Source: Piscinibacter sp. (GTDB lineage: Bacteria > Pseudomonadota > Gammaproteobacteria > Burkholderiales > Burkholderiaceae_C). From it: a DNA stretch of 64,000 bases. Positions 55,564-64,000 of the stretch are shown in pieces (the first letter of the stretch is position 1; each line of letters opens with the position of its first letter). The translations under genes were made by a program, and so were the position numbers. The stretch lies in contig JAGOAS010000012.1 of the NCBI GenBank assembly GCA_017983795.1, positions 1 to 64,000 on the forward strand. The letters run 5' to 3'. The notes beneath the pieces were generated by a model. It was not told where the DNA came from, searched no databases, and worked only from the letters and a program-made list of their open reading frames with translations.

Positions 55564-55623
55564 GGGCTCGTCAGAAGAGAGATTCGACAAGCCGGCCGGC
55601 GTCGCGGCCGGCGCTACGCGGGT

Positions 55624-56328
55624 TCAGCGCTCGGCGATGGCGAGCAGCTTGTCTTTGGAGAGCACCACCAGGCGCGTCGGCTCGATGCGCACCGCGCCCT
55701 CGCGCTCGAAGCCCTTGAGCTCCTGGTTGACGCGCTGGCGCGAGGCGCCCAGCAGCTGCGCCAGGTCTTCCTGCGCGAGCTGCAGGCCGATGCGGATCTC
55801 CTCGCCTTCGGGCACGCCGTAGCGGCGCGCCAGCAGCATCACCTGCTTGGCCAGCCGCGCGGCCAGCGGGCGCGTGTTGAGATCCTCGATGGTGTCGAAC
55901 ATCACGCGCAGGCGACGGCAGTTCAGGCGCAGCAGCGCGTCGTAGAGCTCGACGTGCTGCGCCAGCAGCTCCTTGAAATCGCCCTTGCGCACGATCAGCA
56001 GCGTGGTCTGCCCATGTGCGCTCGCGTCGTGCGTGCGCGGCAGGCCGTCGAAGAGCGCGATGTCGCCGAACCAGGTGCCGGGCTCGACGTAGGTCAGCGT
56101 GACCTGCTTGCCCGACAGCGACACCGAACTCACGCGCACCGCGCCCTTGGCCACGGCAATCCAGTCCTGCGCCGGCGTGCCGCGTGCGCCCAGCATGGCG
56201 CCGTCGGCCACACGGCGCACGGTGCTGCGCGCCAGAATCGCTTCGCGCAGGGCAGGGGAGAGTTTGGCGAACCACGGACCCGACTCGATGTTGGAACGTT
56301 CGTCGAGTGTAAGAACCGAGGTGTTCAT
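55624..56328 (-). CDS. Crp/Fnr-family transcription regulator
   Basis: A 234-residue regulator. The cyclic-nucleotide-binding fold has GTWFGDIALFDGLPRTHDA; arginine in the phosphate-binding cassette is kept, but glutamate is replaced (GDI). There is no FNR-type cysteine cluster. The helix-turn-helix is in LAQEDLAQLLGASRQRVNQEL. It lies 60 bases before the kinase gene and 44 bases after the crotonase gene, all on one strand, and probably controls this operon; its effector may be cAMP or another ligand. Confidence 0.88.
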   Translation of the reverse strand: MNTSVLTLDERSNIESGPWFAKLSPALREAILARSTVRRVADGAMLGARGTPAQDWIAVAKGAVRVSSVSLSGKQVTLTYVEPGTWFGDIALFDGLPRTHDASAHGQTTLLIVRKGDFKELLAQHVELYDALLRLNCRRLRVMFDTIEDLNTRPLAARLAKQVMLLARRYGVPEGEEIRIGLQLAQEDLAQLLGASRQRVNQELKGFEREGAVRIEPTRLVVLSKDKLLAIAER

Positions 56329-56372
56329 GTTCAGTCGCTGAGGTGACAGCATCCGGCTCGCGTGCGCCGCGC

Positions 56373-57152
56373 TCACTCGAACTTCGGCGCGCGCTTGGCG
56401 ACGAAGGCTGCGAGGCCCTCGCCGCCGTTGGCGTGGAAGAGGTTGAGCAGAAACTGGTCGCGCTCGGCGGCGAGCTGTGCGGCAAGGTCGTTGGACGCGG
56501 CGGCGTTGAGCAGCTCCTTGGCGCCGGCGACCGCGTTCGGCGCCATCGCGGCGAGCCGGTCGGCCCAGCGCAGCGCCTCGACCAGCGCCTGCCCCGGCGA
56601 GCACACGGCCTGCACCACGCCCCAGGCCTGCAGTTGCGCGGCGCCGACCGGCTCGGCCAGCCACACCATCTGCTGCACGGCGGCGCGCGGCAGGGCGCGC
56701 GCGAGGTGCCAGGTCGCGCCGCCATCGGGCGTCAGGCCGAGCTTGGCGTAGGAGAGGATGAAGCGCGCCTCCTCGGAGGCCACGATCAGGTCGCAGGCCA
56801 GGGCCAGCGAGAAGCCGGCACCGGCGGCCGCGCCTTCCACCGCCGCGATCACCGGCTTGGGGCAGGCGCGCAGCGCTTCCACCCATTGGTGCAGCCGCTC
56901 GAGCATGCGCGCCTGTGCCTCGACGCCCGCCTGGCGGCGTGCCATCAAGCCCTGCAGGTTGCCGCCGGCGCAGAAGTGCGCGCCGTTGCCGCGCAGCACG
57001 ATGGCGCGGATCTCGTCGTCGGATTCGGCGGTACTGAGCGCCTCGATGCCTGCGGTGACCACCGCCTCCGAGAGCGTGTTGCGGGTCTCGGGATCGCTGA
57101 TCGTGAGAATCAGCACGGCGCCTTGGCGCTCGGTCAGCAGTTCAGAGGGCAT
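56373..57152 (-). CDS. Enoyl-CoA hydratase/isomerase family protein
   Basis: A 259-residue crotonase. The oxyanion-hole segments are HFCAGGNLQGL and EGAAAGAGFSLALACD. The position of the second catalytic glutamate is aspartate (D143 in KLGLTPDGGATW), as in PaaG-like isomerases, so delta3-delta2 isomerase or another activity is as likely as hydration. It is the first gene of a four-gene operon with the Crp-like regulator, the kinase and the acyl-CoA dehydrogenase. Confidence 0.88.
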   Translation of the reverse strand: MPSELLTERQGAVLILTISDPETRNTLSEAVVTAGIEALSTAESDDEIRAIVLRGNGAHFCAGGNLQGLMARRQAGVEAQARMLERLHQWVEALRACPKPVIAAVEGAAAGAGFSLALACDLIVASEEARFILSYAKLGLTPDGGATWHLARALPRAAVQQMVWLAEPVGAAQLQAWGVVQAVCSPGQALVEALRWADRLAAMAPNAVAGAKELLNAAASNDLAAQLAAERDQFLLNLFHANGGEGLAAFVAKRAPKFE

Positions 57153-57293
57153 GGCTCTTGAGGCGCCGCAAGTTCGGTCGATTGTGTCACGCCGCTGCGT
57201 GGCGCCACCCGGGAACCTTGGCGGCCGCCGCTCACGGTCGTGCTAGAGTCATCAAGGAAAAAACGTCTTCGAGCAAAAGAACACAGCTGCTCA

Positions 57294-59258
57294 ATGCATC
57301 GGGTATCGCTCTCTCTGTCCATGCTCCTCGCGAGCACGGGTCTGCTGTCCGCCGCGGGCGACGCGCAGGCGCTCGGTTTCGGGCGCTCCGTCAACGCCTC
57401 GCATCTCGGCCAGCCGCTCAACTTCGCAGCCACGGTGCGCCTCGAGAGCGACGAGAGCCTGGCGCGTGAATGCGTCACGGCCGAAGTGCTCTCGGGTGAC
57501 TTCCGCGTCGCGCCCGCCGCCGTGCGCATCTCGGTCGAGCCGGCGCCGAACCCCGGTGAGCGGCTGGTCCGTGTCACCACCACCACGGCGATCGACGAGC
57601 CGGTCGTCACGGTGACGGTCACGGCTGGCTGCCAGCAGCGCCTGTCGCGCAACTTCGTGACGCTGGTGGATCCGCCCGGCATCAACCTCGCAGGCACCAC
57701 GGCGCCCGAGACCAGCCTGCCGCCGCAGCGCCTGGAGCCCGAAACGGCGCCGGTGGTGGCGGTGACCGAAGCCGCCGAGGCCGCTTCCGCGCCGCGCCGC
57801 GCCACGCCCGTGCCCAGTGTCGAAGGCGCGCAGCGCGCCCGCATCGCGACGCGTGTGGCGCCGGCACCGCGCCCGCGCGCCGCGACGGAGGCGAGCCCGC
57901 GCAAGCCGCGCGAACGCAAGTCGAGCAGCGCCTCGCTGGCTGCCGCGCCACGCAGCAGCGGCGCACGCCTGCAGCTGGAACCCGGTGCCATCGTCGCCGC
58001 GGCGCAAGCCGCATCGGCCGCTTCCGCCGCCGCCGCACAGGCAACCGCCGCCGCAGCCTCGGAAGTGGCGGCATCGACCATGGCGGCGGCATCCGCAACG
58101 GCTGCCGCCTCGGCGGCGCAGGAACGCATCGCCGGCCTCGAAGAGCAGCTGCGGGTGCTGCGCGAGGAATCGCAGAAGACGCAGAAGGCGCTGGCCACGC
58201 TGCAGTCCACGCTCAGCCAGGCGCAGGATCAGCGCTACTCGAACCCGCTCGTCTACGCGCTGGGGGCGCTCGCGGCCCTGCTGGCGGTCGGCTTCGGGGC
58301 GCTGTGGTGGCGCCAGTCGCAGGCGCGCCAGAACTCGCAATGGTGGCTGGCGCCCGCCGGCGGCAGCGTGGCGATGGCCAATGCGGCCGGCCCGGCCACG
58401 CCCGCGCGTGCGCCGGCGGAAGCCGCCGCCGCGGCCCGCCAGGAGACCCAGCCCGCGGTGATGGACGAGCGCCATCTGGTGCACACCCAGGGCGGCGAAT
58501 CGCTGCCCCCGGCGATCTCGCCGCCGACCGAGCCGCCGGTGTCGGTGCTGCCGCCGAGCGCGGCCGAAGCCGGCACCCCGCCGCGCCGCGAGCTGTCGGT
58601 CGAGGAACTGATCGACCTTGAGCAGCAGGCCGACTTCTTCGTCGTGCTGGGCCAGGAAGACGCCGCGATCGACCTGCTGATGGGCCATGTGCGCAGCAGC
58701 GGTGGCGCCAGCCCGCTGCCTTACCTGAAGCTGCTCGAGATCTACCGCCGCCGCGGCGACCAGGATGCCTACGAACGCGTGCGCGAGCGCTTCAACCGCC
58801 GCTTCAGCGCCTACGCGCCCGACTGGAACAGCGACCTCGTCGAGGGCCGCACGCTGGACGACTACGCGCCGATGCTGCGCCAGTTGCAGCGCCTGTGGGA
58901 CGAACCGCAGCGCGTGACGCAGATGCTCGACGCCGCGCTGATGCGCCAGGACAGCGAAGGCGAGACCTACGATCTGCCGGCCTACCGCGAACTGCTGTTC
59001 CTCTACTCGATCGCTCGCGACCTCGGCGAGCACCCGAGCAACGCGCGCGCCGTCGATCTCGAACTGCCGATGGACGGCTCGGTCGAGAAGCCGATCGAGG
59101 AACTGACGGCCAGCCGCCTGATGGGCTTCGCGCCGACCAACCAGCTCACCGTGCAGGTCGACCTGGACGTGACGCGGCCGATGGCCGATCGCCCCGGCGA
59201 CAAGGGCGGCAACTCCGATTTCATGGGTCTGGTCGACCCGGACTTCAAGCGCGACTGA
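57294..59258 (+). CDS. FimV-like peptidoglycan-associated protein
   Basis: A 654-residue envelope protein. A Sec signal (LSLSMLLASTGLLSAAGDAQA) is followed by LGFGRSVNASHLGQPLNFAATVRLE, the conserved FimV N-terminal domain. A long Ala/Pro/Arg-rich region and a coiled coil (RIAGLEEQLRVLREESQKTQ) lead to one transmembrane helix (NPLVYALGALAALLAVGFGALWW, about residues 321-343). The cytoplasmic end holds the FimV C-terminal helices (VEELIDLEQQADFFVVLGQE and a TPR-like YLKLLEIYRRRGDQ). FimV organises polar type IV pili and twitching. A TGCTAGAGT extended -10 lies at 57241-57249. The start at 57294 is chosen by the signal peptide. Confidence 0.85.
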   Translation: MHRVSLSLSMLLASTGLLSAAGDAQALGFGRSVNASHLGQPLNFAATVRLESDESLARECVTAEVLSGDFRVAPAAVRISVEPAPNPGERLVRVTTTTAIDEPVVTVTVTAGCQQRLSRNFVTLVDPPGINLAGTTAPETSLPPQRLEPETAPVVAVTEAAEAASAPRRATPVPSVEGAQRARIATRVAPAPRPRAATEASPRKPRERKSSSASLAAAPRSSGARLQLEPGAIVAAAQAASAASAAAAQATAAAASEVAASTMAAASATAAASAAQERIAGLEEQLRVLREESQKTQKALATLQSTLSQAQDQRYSNPLVYALGALAALLAVGFGALWWRQSQARQNSQWWLAPAGGSVAMANAAGPATPARAPAEAAAAARQETQPAVMDERHLVHTQGGESLPPAISPPTEPPVSVLPPSAAEAGTPPRRELSVEELIDLEQQADFFVVLGQEDAAIDLLMGHVRSSGGASPLPYLKLLEIYRRRGDQDAYERVRERFNRRFSAYAPDWNSDLVEGRTLDDYAPMLRQLQRLWDEPQRVTQMLDAALMRQDSEGETYDLPAYRELLFLYSIARDLGEHPSNARAVDLELPMDGSVEKPIEELTASRLMGFAPTNQLTVQVDLDVTRPMADRPGDKGGNSDFMGLVDPDFKRD

Positions 59259-59279
59259 CCGCGCGGCCGATCGCGCGGC

Positions 59280-60446
59280 TCACAGCGCCGCCAGGCGCTG
59301 CAGCGCGGCGGTGAGCGTCTCGTCCTTCTTGGCGAAGCAGAAGCGCACGATGCGCTGCTCGAAGCCGCCCTGGTAGAAGGCCGACAGCGGGATCGCCGCC
59401 ACGCCGACCTCGCGCGTCAGGCGCCGGCAGAAGCTCTCCTCGGGCTCCTCGCTGATCGCCGAGTAGTCCACGCACTGGAAGTAGCTGCCCTCGCTGGGCA
59501 GCAGGCGGAAGCGGCTGCCGGCCAGCCCGGCGCGGAACAGGTCGCGCTTGCGCTGGTAGAAGGCCGGCAGGCCGAGGTGGTGCGAGGCATCGGCCATGAA
59601 GGCGGCCAGCCCATGCTGCATCGGCGTGTTGACGGTGAAGACGTTGAACTGGTGCACCTTGCGGAACTCGGCCGTCAGCGCCGCCGGCGCGGCCACGTAG
59701 CCGATCTTCCAGCCGGTCACGTGGTAGGTCTTGCCGAAGCTCGAGACGATGAAGGCGCGCTGCGCCAGCTCGGGATGGCGCGCCATGCTCTCGTGCCGCG
59801 CCTCGTCGTAGACCATGTGCTCGTAGACCTCGTCGGCGATCACCAGCACGTCGGTCGGGCGCAGCAGCTCGGCCAGGCGCTGCATGTCCGCGCGGCTCCA
59901 CACGGTCGCGCTCGGGTTGTGCGGCGTGTTGACGATGATCGCGCGCGTGCGCGGCGAGAGCGCCGCCGCGATGCGCTCGAAGTCGGGCCGGAAGCTGCCC
60001 GGCGTCAGCGGCACGTGCACCGCCCGGCCGCCGGCCAGCTCGATGTTGGGCTCGTAGCTGTCGTAGCAGGGGTCGAGCACGATCACCTCGTCGCCCGGAT
60101 GCACGATGGCGAGGATGGCGGTGATGATGGCCTGCGTCGCGCCGGCGGTGACGGTGATCTCGCTGCCGGCGTCGTAGCGGTGCCCGTACAGCGCCTCGAT
60201 CTTGGCCGCGATGGCTTCGCGCAGCACCGGCACGCCGGCCATCGGCGGGTACTGGTTGAGCCCGGAGTGCATCGCCTTCGTCACGGCATCGAGCAGCGCC
60301 GGGTCGCAATCGAAATCCGGGAAGCCCTGGCCGAGGTTGACGGCGCCGTGCTGCTGCGCGAGCGCCGACATCACGGTGAAGATGGTGGTGCCGACGCGCG
60401 GCAGTCGGCTCTCGATGGCGGGCGTGCGGGGCAGCGGTGCGTTCAT
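59280..60446 (-). CDS. Methionine aminotransferase-like PLP enzyme (YbdL family)
   Basis: A 388-residue class I aminotransferase. The PLP lysine lies in SSFGKTYHVTGWKIGY; NTPHNPSATV and YDSYEPN are typical of the KAT/YbdL group. YbdL prefers methionine and also uses His and Phe. The start MNAPLPRTPAIESRLP follows the cysB stop by 13 bases, so it belongs to the lptF-lptG-cbiX-cysB unit. Substrate assignment is by family and by the sulfur-related neighbours. Confidence 0.88.
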   Translation of the reverse strand: MNAPLPRTPAIESRLPRVGTTIFTVMSALAQQHGAVNLGQGFPDFDCDPALLDAVTKAMHSGLNQYPPMAGVPVLREAIAAKIEALYGHRYDAGSEITVTAGATQAIITAILAIVHPGDEVIVLDPCYDSYEPNIELAGGRAVHVPLTPGSFRPDFERIAAALSPRTRAIIVNTPHNPSATVWSRADMQRLAELLRPTDVLVIADEVYEHMVYDEARHESMARHPELAQRAFIVSSFGKTYHVTGWKIGYVAAPAALTAEFRKVHQFNVFTVNTPMQHGLAAFMADASHHLGLPAFYQRKRDLFRAGLAGSRFRLLPSEGSYFQCVDYSAISEEPEESFCRRLTREVGVAAIPLSAFYQGGFEQRIVRFCFAKKDETLTAALQRLAAL

Positions 60447-60459
60447 GGCGGGGCGGGTG

Positions 60460-61416
60460 TCAGAGCTGGTAGTCGTCGGCCGCGCTGCGCTGCGGGCCGG
60501 CCAGCGCCTGGGTGATCAGCGAGCGCGACAGGCGCTCGGAGAGCATCTCGGCGAAGGCGTAGACGAAGTTGCGCAGGTAGGCGCCGCGCTTGAAGGCGAT
60601 GCGCGTGACGTTGCGGCCGAACAGGTGGCCGAGCGGGCGCGACACCAGTTCGCCGCCGGCCGCGTCGTCCTTGGCCGCCAGTTCGGCGACGATGCCCACG
60701 CCGAGGCCGAGGCGCACATAGGTCTTGATCACGTCGGCGTCGATGGCCTCGAGCACGATGTTGGGCTTGAGCTTGCGCGCCGCGAAGGCCTGGTCGACGC
60801 GCGTGCGGCCGCTGAACGAAGGGTGGTAGGAGACCAGCGGCTGCAGCGCCAGGTCTTCCAGCTCGATGCGCTCGAGCTGCGCCAGCGGGTGGCCGGCCGG
60901 CATCACCAGCGCGTGCTGCCAGTCGTAGCAGGGCAGGGTGACGAGTTCCTCGTGCGCGGCCAGCGCCTCGGTGGCCAGGCCGATGTCGGCCACCTCCTCG
61001 ATCACCATGCGCGCCACCTGGTCCGGCGAGCCCTGATGCAGGCTCACGTTCACCTTGGGGAAGCGGCGGCGCAGCTGCGCCACCGGCTCGGGCAGGAAGT
61101 AGCGCGCCTGGCTGTGCGTGGTGGCGATGGAGAGCGTGCCGGCGTCCTGCTTGGAGAACTCCTCGCCGATGCGCTTGAGGTTGCCGACCTCGCGCATGAT
61201 GATCTCGATGGACTTGAGCACTTGCGCGCCGGGCTCGGTGACGCGGCGCAGGCGCTTGCCGTGGCGGGCGAAGATGTCGACGCCGAGTTCGTCCTCGAGC
61301 TCGAGGATGGCCTTGGAGATGCCCGGCTGCGAGGTGAACAGCACCTTGGCCGTCTCGGTGAGGTTCAGCTTCTGGCGGACCGCCTCCTGGACGAAGCGGA
61401 ACTGGTGCAGGTTCAT
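60460..61416 (-). CDS. cysB: LysR-type regulator CysB
   Basis: A 318-residue LysR regulator. The N-terminal winged helix (MNLHQFRFVQEAVRQKLNLTETAKVLFTS, then QPGISKAILELEDELGVDIF) is nearly identical to CysB proteins. The effector domain has ATTHSQARYFLP, the site for O-acetylserine/thiosulfate binding. CysB activates sulfate uptake and cysteine synthesis. Its ATG overlaps the cbiX stop by four bases (ATGA). Confidence 0.95.
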   Translation of the reverse strand: MNLHQFRFVQEAVRQKLNLTETAKVLFTSQPGISKAILELEDELGVDIFARHGKRLRRVTEPGAQVLKSIEIIMREVGNLKRIGEEFSKQDAGTLSIATTHSQARYFLPEPVAQLRRRFPKVNVSLHQGSPDQVARMVIEEVADIGLATEALAAHEELVTLPCYDWQHALVMPAGHPLAQLERIELEDLALQPLVSYHPSFSGRTRVDQAFAARKLKPNIVLEAIDADVIKTYVRLGLGVGIVAELAAKDDAAGGELVSRPLGHLFGRNVTRIAFKRGAYLRNFVYAFAEMLSERLSRSLITQALAGPQRSAADDYQL

Positions 61417-61799
61417 AGGCTTTCTTGTTCGCTGCGCGAGGGCTGCAGCGCGCACTGTGCCATCGCGGCGATCACGGCCTCGTCTTCGCCGACCGTGCGG
61501 CGCAGCAGCCACTGCACGGCGGGGTGCGCCTGCCGCAAGCGCTCGACCAGCAGCGGCAGATCCTTGCGCACGTGCCCGCCGGCGCCGAGGAACAGCGGCA
61601 CCACGTCGACGCGCGTGCAGCCGGCGGCGGCGAGCGAATCGCCCGCGTCGACGATGCCGGGTGTCATGAAATCGAGGTAGGCGAGCGCCACCGCCACCTC
61701 GGGCGCGCTGCCGCGGATCCGCTCGACGACGGCCTCGAAGGGCAGCGCCCAGTTCGGGTCGCGCGCGCCATGGGCGAACAGGAGCAGGCCGCGTCTCAT
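61413..61799 (-). CDS. cbiX: CbiX/SirB-type chelatase (short form)
   Basis: A 128-residue, single-domain class II chelatase. The metal-binding histidine is in LLLFAHGARDPNW, and the second in FLGAGGHVRKDLP. Such short forms insert Co or Fe into sirohydrochlorin, the latter giving siroheme, the cofactor of sulfite reductase. Being directly upstream of cysB fits a siroheme role. Its ATG overlaps the lptG stop by four bases. Confidence 0.88.
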   Translation of the reverse strand: MRRGLLLFAHGARDPNWALPFEAVVERIRGSAPEVAVALAYLDFMTPGIVDAGDSLAAAGCTRVDVVPLFLGAGGHVRKDLPLLVERLRQAHPAVQWLLRRTVGEDEAVIAAMAQCALQPSRSEQESL

Positions 61800-62905
61800 C
61801 GATACCTCACGAGCCAGCTGAAGGCCGCCAGCGAGACCAGCAGGAACAGCGCGCTCGGCGCCGCGGCGGTGATCCAGGGCGTCCAGTCGCGCAGCAGGCC
61901 GAGGTGGCCGGCCATGTTGTTGAGCAGCACGAAGGAGATGCCCAGCATGATGCCGGCGAATACCTTGAGGCTGACGCCGCCCGCCCGGGCATGCAGGTAG
62001 GCGAAGGGCAGGGCGAGCGCCATCATCACGAGGCAGGCGAAGGGGTAGAGCGCGCGTTTCCAGAACTGGATCTCGTGGCGCTGCGCCGCCTGCTCGTTGT
62101 CGGCCAGGTGGCCGATGTAGCGGAACAGCTCGATCGTCGACATGGTCGACAGCGGCAGCACGGCCGCCGCCACCACGCTGGCCGAGAGCGAACTCGGCCA
62201 GGCCAGCGTGGCGAGCTTCTCCTCGCTGGCCGCGGCGTGGGCGGCGTCGCCGCCGGGCGTCCAGCGCGTCACGCGAACGTCGTCGAGCTGCCAGGTGTCG
62301 TTGTCGCCGATGCTGGCGCGCGCCGCGCCGATGCGGCGCACCAGCCGGCCGTCGCTGTCGAACTCGAAGATGCGCACGTCGTGCATGCTGCCGTCGGCGC
62401 CGGCGGAGCCGACGTTCACCGAATAGTTGAGCTCGCCGGCGCTCGTCATGTGCTTGTCCTTCAGCCACGCGCCGGCGGCGCCGATGCGCTGCTTGCCCTT
62501 GGCGCGCGCCAGCAGCTCGGTGGCCTGGCGCTCGCTGTAGGGCGCGATCCAGTCGCCGGTGACGTAGGTCACCACCGCGAATGCGAGCCCCAGCTGCGCC
62601 AGCAGCGAGAGCGCCCGCCCGGGCCCCAGCCCGCCGGTGCGAAGGATGGTGTACTCGGACGACTGCGCCAGCCGCGCCAGCGCGTAGATGGTGCCGATCA
62701 GCACGGCGATGGGCATCAGCTCGTAGAGGTGCGCCGGCGCCTGCAGCAGCGAATGCGCCACCGCGTGCAGCACCGTGTAGCCCTTTCCGACATCGGCCAG
62801 CTCCTCGACGAAGTCGATGAAGAAGAACAGCGACAGGAAGGCCAGCGCGACGAAGGCCACCGACGAGACGATGTCGCGGTGGAAGAGGCGGCGGACGGTC
62901 TTCAT
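61796..62905 (-). CDS. lptG: Lipopolysaccharide export permease LptG
   Basis: A 369-residue inner-membrane subunit of LptB2FG, which extracts lipopolysaccharide for transport to the outer membrane. Three N-terminal helices, a periplasmic beta-jellyroll (about 120-275) and three C-terminal helices are seen. The start MKTVRRLFHRDIVSSVAFVALAF is taken at 62905, overlapping the lptF stop by four bases (ATGA). An upstream extension in the same frame lies within lptF and is not used. Confidence 0.95.
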   Translation of the reverse strand: MKTVRRLFHRDIVSSVAFVALAFLSLFFFIDFVEELADVGKGYTVLHAVAHSLLQAPAHLYELMPIAVLIGTIYALARLAQSSEYTILRTGGLGPGRALSLLAQLGLAFAVVTYVTGDWIAPYSERQATELLARAKGKQRIGAAGAWLKDKHMTSAGELNYSVNVGSAGADGSMHDVRIFEFDSDGRLVRRIGAARASIGDNDTWQLDDVRVTRWTPGGDAAHAAASEEKLATLAWPSSLSASVVAAAVLPLSTMSTIELFRYIGHLADNEQAAQRHEIQFWKRALYPFACLVMMALALPFAYLHARAGGVSLKVFAGIMLGISFVLLNNMAGHLGLLRDWTPWITAAAPSALFLLVSLAAFSWLVRYR

Positions 62906-63990
62906 GCGGCGGCGCGGCGCAGGCCGAAGCGGCGGTTGCCCTGCTCGCGCCACCACAGCAGCGCGAGCGCGAGCGCGAACGCGCCGCCGTGGAAGCTGGC
63001 CAGCGCGGCGCCCATCTCCATGCGGCCGCTCGCCACCCAGGCCTGCGAGAGGTTGATGACGTTGTAGTAGACGACGAAGGTGAGCAGTGCGAACAGCAGG
63101 TTCCAGTTGCTGGCGCGGCGCGGGTTGGCGGCCGACAGCGGAATCGCCAGCAGCAGCATGTTGGTCGCGCCCAGCAGCAGGCCCATGCGCCAGGTGAACT
63201 CGCCGAGGTTGCGCGGCGTGGGCGTGCGCAGCAGCTCGACGCTGGGCGTGGCGCGCGGCGGCAGCTCGTCGACGCGCGCGAGCACGCGGTCGCCGACCAG
63301 CACGCGGTAGTTCTCGAAGCTCGACAGCGTCTTCTCGCCGCTGGCGCTGCGCTCCTCGTTGCGCTGGCCGCGGTCGAGGACGAGGAAGCGGTCTTCGCCC
63401 TCGACCTCGATGCGGCCGGTCTTGGCCGAGGTCACCGACTCGGCCTCCGCCGTGGTGCCGAGGATGAAGACGTTGCGGCCGGTGCGGCCGTCCGCCGAAT
63501 CGCGGTCGATGAAGAAGACGCGCTGGCCGTCGCTGGAAGTCTGGAACTGGCCGGGCGCGACGCGCGAGATGTCGGAGCGGCGCTCGAAGCGGTCTTTCAG
63601 CTCCTGGGCGCGCTGATTCACCCAGGGCCAGACGAACAGCGCCAGCGCTCCGATCACCAGCAGCACCGGCCAGCTGGTGCGCAGCACCGGGCGCACGAAG
63701 CGCGACAGGCCCACGCCGCTGGCGAACCAGATGGTCATCTCGCTGTCGCGGTACATGCGGCCGAGCGTGGCCACCACCGAGATGAACAGCGACAGCGCCA
63801 GCATGGTGGGCAGGTGGCCGAGCGCCGTGTAGCCCAGCAGCAGCACCACGTCCTGCGGCGACACGCGCCCGATCGCCGCCTGGCCGAGCGTGCGGATCAG
63901 GAACATGGTGAGCACGATGGTGAGGATGACGACCAGCGTGGCCCCGAAGCTGCGCGCCAGGTCGGAGCGCAGGGAGGAATCGAATAACAT
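62902..63990 (-). CDS. lptF: Lipopolysaccharide export permease LptF
   Basis: A 362-residue partner of LptG with the same layout: helices around 18-36, 52-75 and 103-120, a periplasmic jellyroll (to about 265), then three helices ending in a basic tail (GNRRFGLRRAAA). The start MLFDSSLRSDLARSFGATLVV is at 63990, ten bases from the window end, so its promoter is outside. It opens the operon lptF-lptG-cbiX-cysB-aminotransferase. Confidence 0.95.
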   Translation of the reverse strand: MLFDSSLRSDLARSFGATLVVILTIVLTMFLIRTLGQAAIGRVSPQDVVLLLGYTALGHLPTMLALSLFISVVATLGRMYRDSEMTIWFASGVGLSRFVRPVLRTSWPVLLVIGALALFVWPWVNQRAQELKDRFERRSDISRVAPGQFQTSSDGQRVFFIDRDSADGRTGRNVFILGTTAEAESVTSAKTGRIEVEGEDRFLVLDRGQRNEERSASGEKTLSSFENYRVLVGDRVLARVDELPPRATPSVELLRTPTPRNLGEFTWRMGLLLGATNMLLLAIPLSAANPRRASNWNLLFALLTFVVYYNVINLSQAWVASGRMEMGAALASFHGGAFALALALLWWREQGNRRFGLRRAAA

Positions 63991-64000
63991 CGTGCGCTTC

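Noticed and set aside
55564-55590. Upstream TTG start for the APH-like kinase
   Set aside because: It adds nine residues without family support, and the ATG at 55563 is the better start.

Overview
The window is a GC-rich (roughly 70 percent) chromosomal segment from a betaproteobacterium of the order Burkholderiales. Gene content and gene order suggest the Rubrivivax/Leptothrix/Ideonella side of the order. This is inferred from rpoD and dnaG adjacency, lptFG upstream of cysB, a beta-type Fur box, an Isp-type [NiFe] hydrogenase and a TctDE/TctCBA uptake locus. It was assigned from the sequence alone, without a database search.

Layout. 1-670 is a damaged edge: the terminus of an IS21-like element, about 350 bases of AT-richer DNA without a recognisable gene, and the last 59 codons of dnaB. 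720-5176 holds an SOS-box-controlled radical SAM gene, a lipid A phosphoethanolamine transferase and a response regulator with a TPR-like C-terminus. 5245-9137 is the grpE-dnaK-dnaJ heat-shock cluster with a sigma-32-type promoter. 9164-12136 holds tryptophanase, an exported alpha/beta hydrolase and hslR. 12133-17284 is a two-component system (tctDE) divergent from a tripartite tricarboxylate transporter (tctCBA). 17288-21647 has ferrochelatase and two signalling genes (an FHA-linked class III cyclase and a PAS hybrid kinase). 21686-25990 is the rpoD-dnaG macromolecular synthesis region, with a duplicated rpoD tail. 26001-36204 carries a GGDEF/EAL protein, an H-NS-like protein, a Fur-controlled iron-binding protein, yggX, argA, a VOC protein and hrpA. 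36253-37240 has two small membrane-protein genes and tRNA-Pro and tRNA-Arg.

37270-45590 looks like an accessory block beside the tRNA genes: a hydrogenase operon (hynD-hynS-isp1-isp2-hynL, minus strand), a divergent hypC, a Phd/RelE-type toxin-antitoxin pair and a single-chain GmrSD-like DUF262/DUF1524 defence gene. 45654-51582 is a minus-strand run of a ThDP enzyme, a flavoprotein dehydrogenase and two membrane proteins (DUF4401/GDYXXLXY and DUF2157). 51706-57152 has a glutathione transferase, an unknown protein and an operon of crotonase, Crp-like regulator, aminoglycoside-phosphotransferase-like kinase and acyl-CoA dehydrogenase; the last two resemble the LvaA/LvaC and ACAD10/11 pairing. 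57294-63990 holds a FimV-like protein and a tightly overlapping operon, lptF-lptG-cbiX-cysB-aminotransferase, which ties lipopolysaccharide export to sulfur metabolism genes.

I do not see a clearly new multi-gene system. The least ordinary signals are the LexA box that ends on a start codon, the second rpoD tail that differs only synonymously, the truncated dnaB next to an IS21 terminus, the hydrogenase/toxin-antitoxin/GmrSD block beside tRNA genes, and the kinase/dehydrogenase operon with its own Crp-type regulator. No CRISPR array or complete insertion sequence was seen. Apart from 127-482, there is no gene-free stretch longer than 300 bases.
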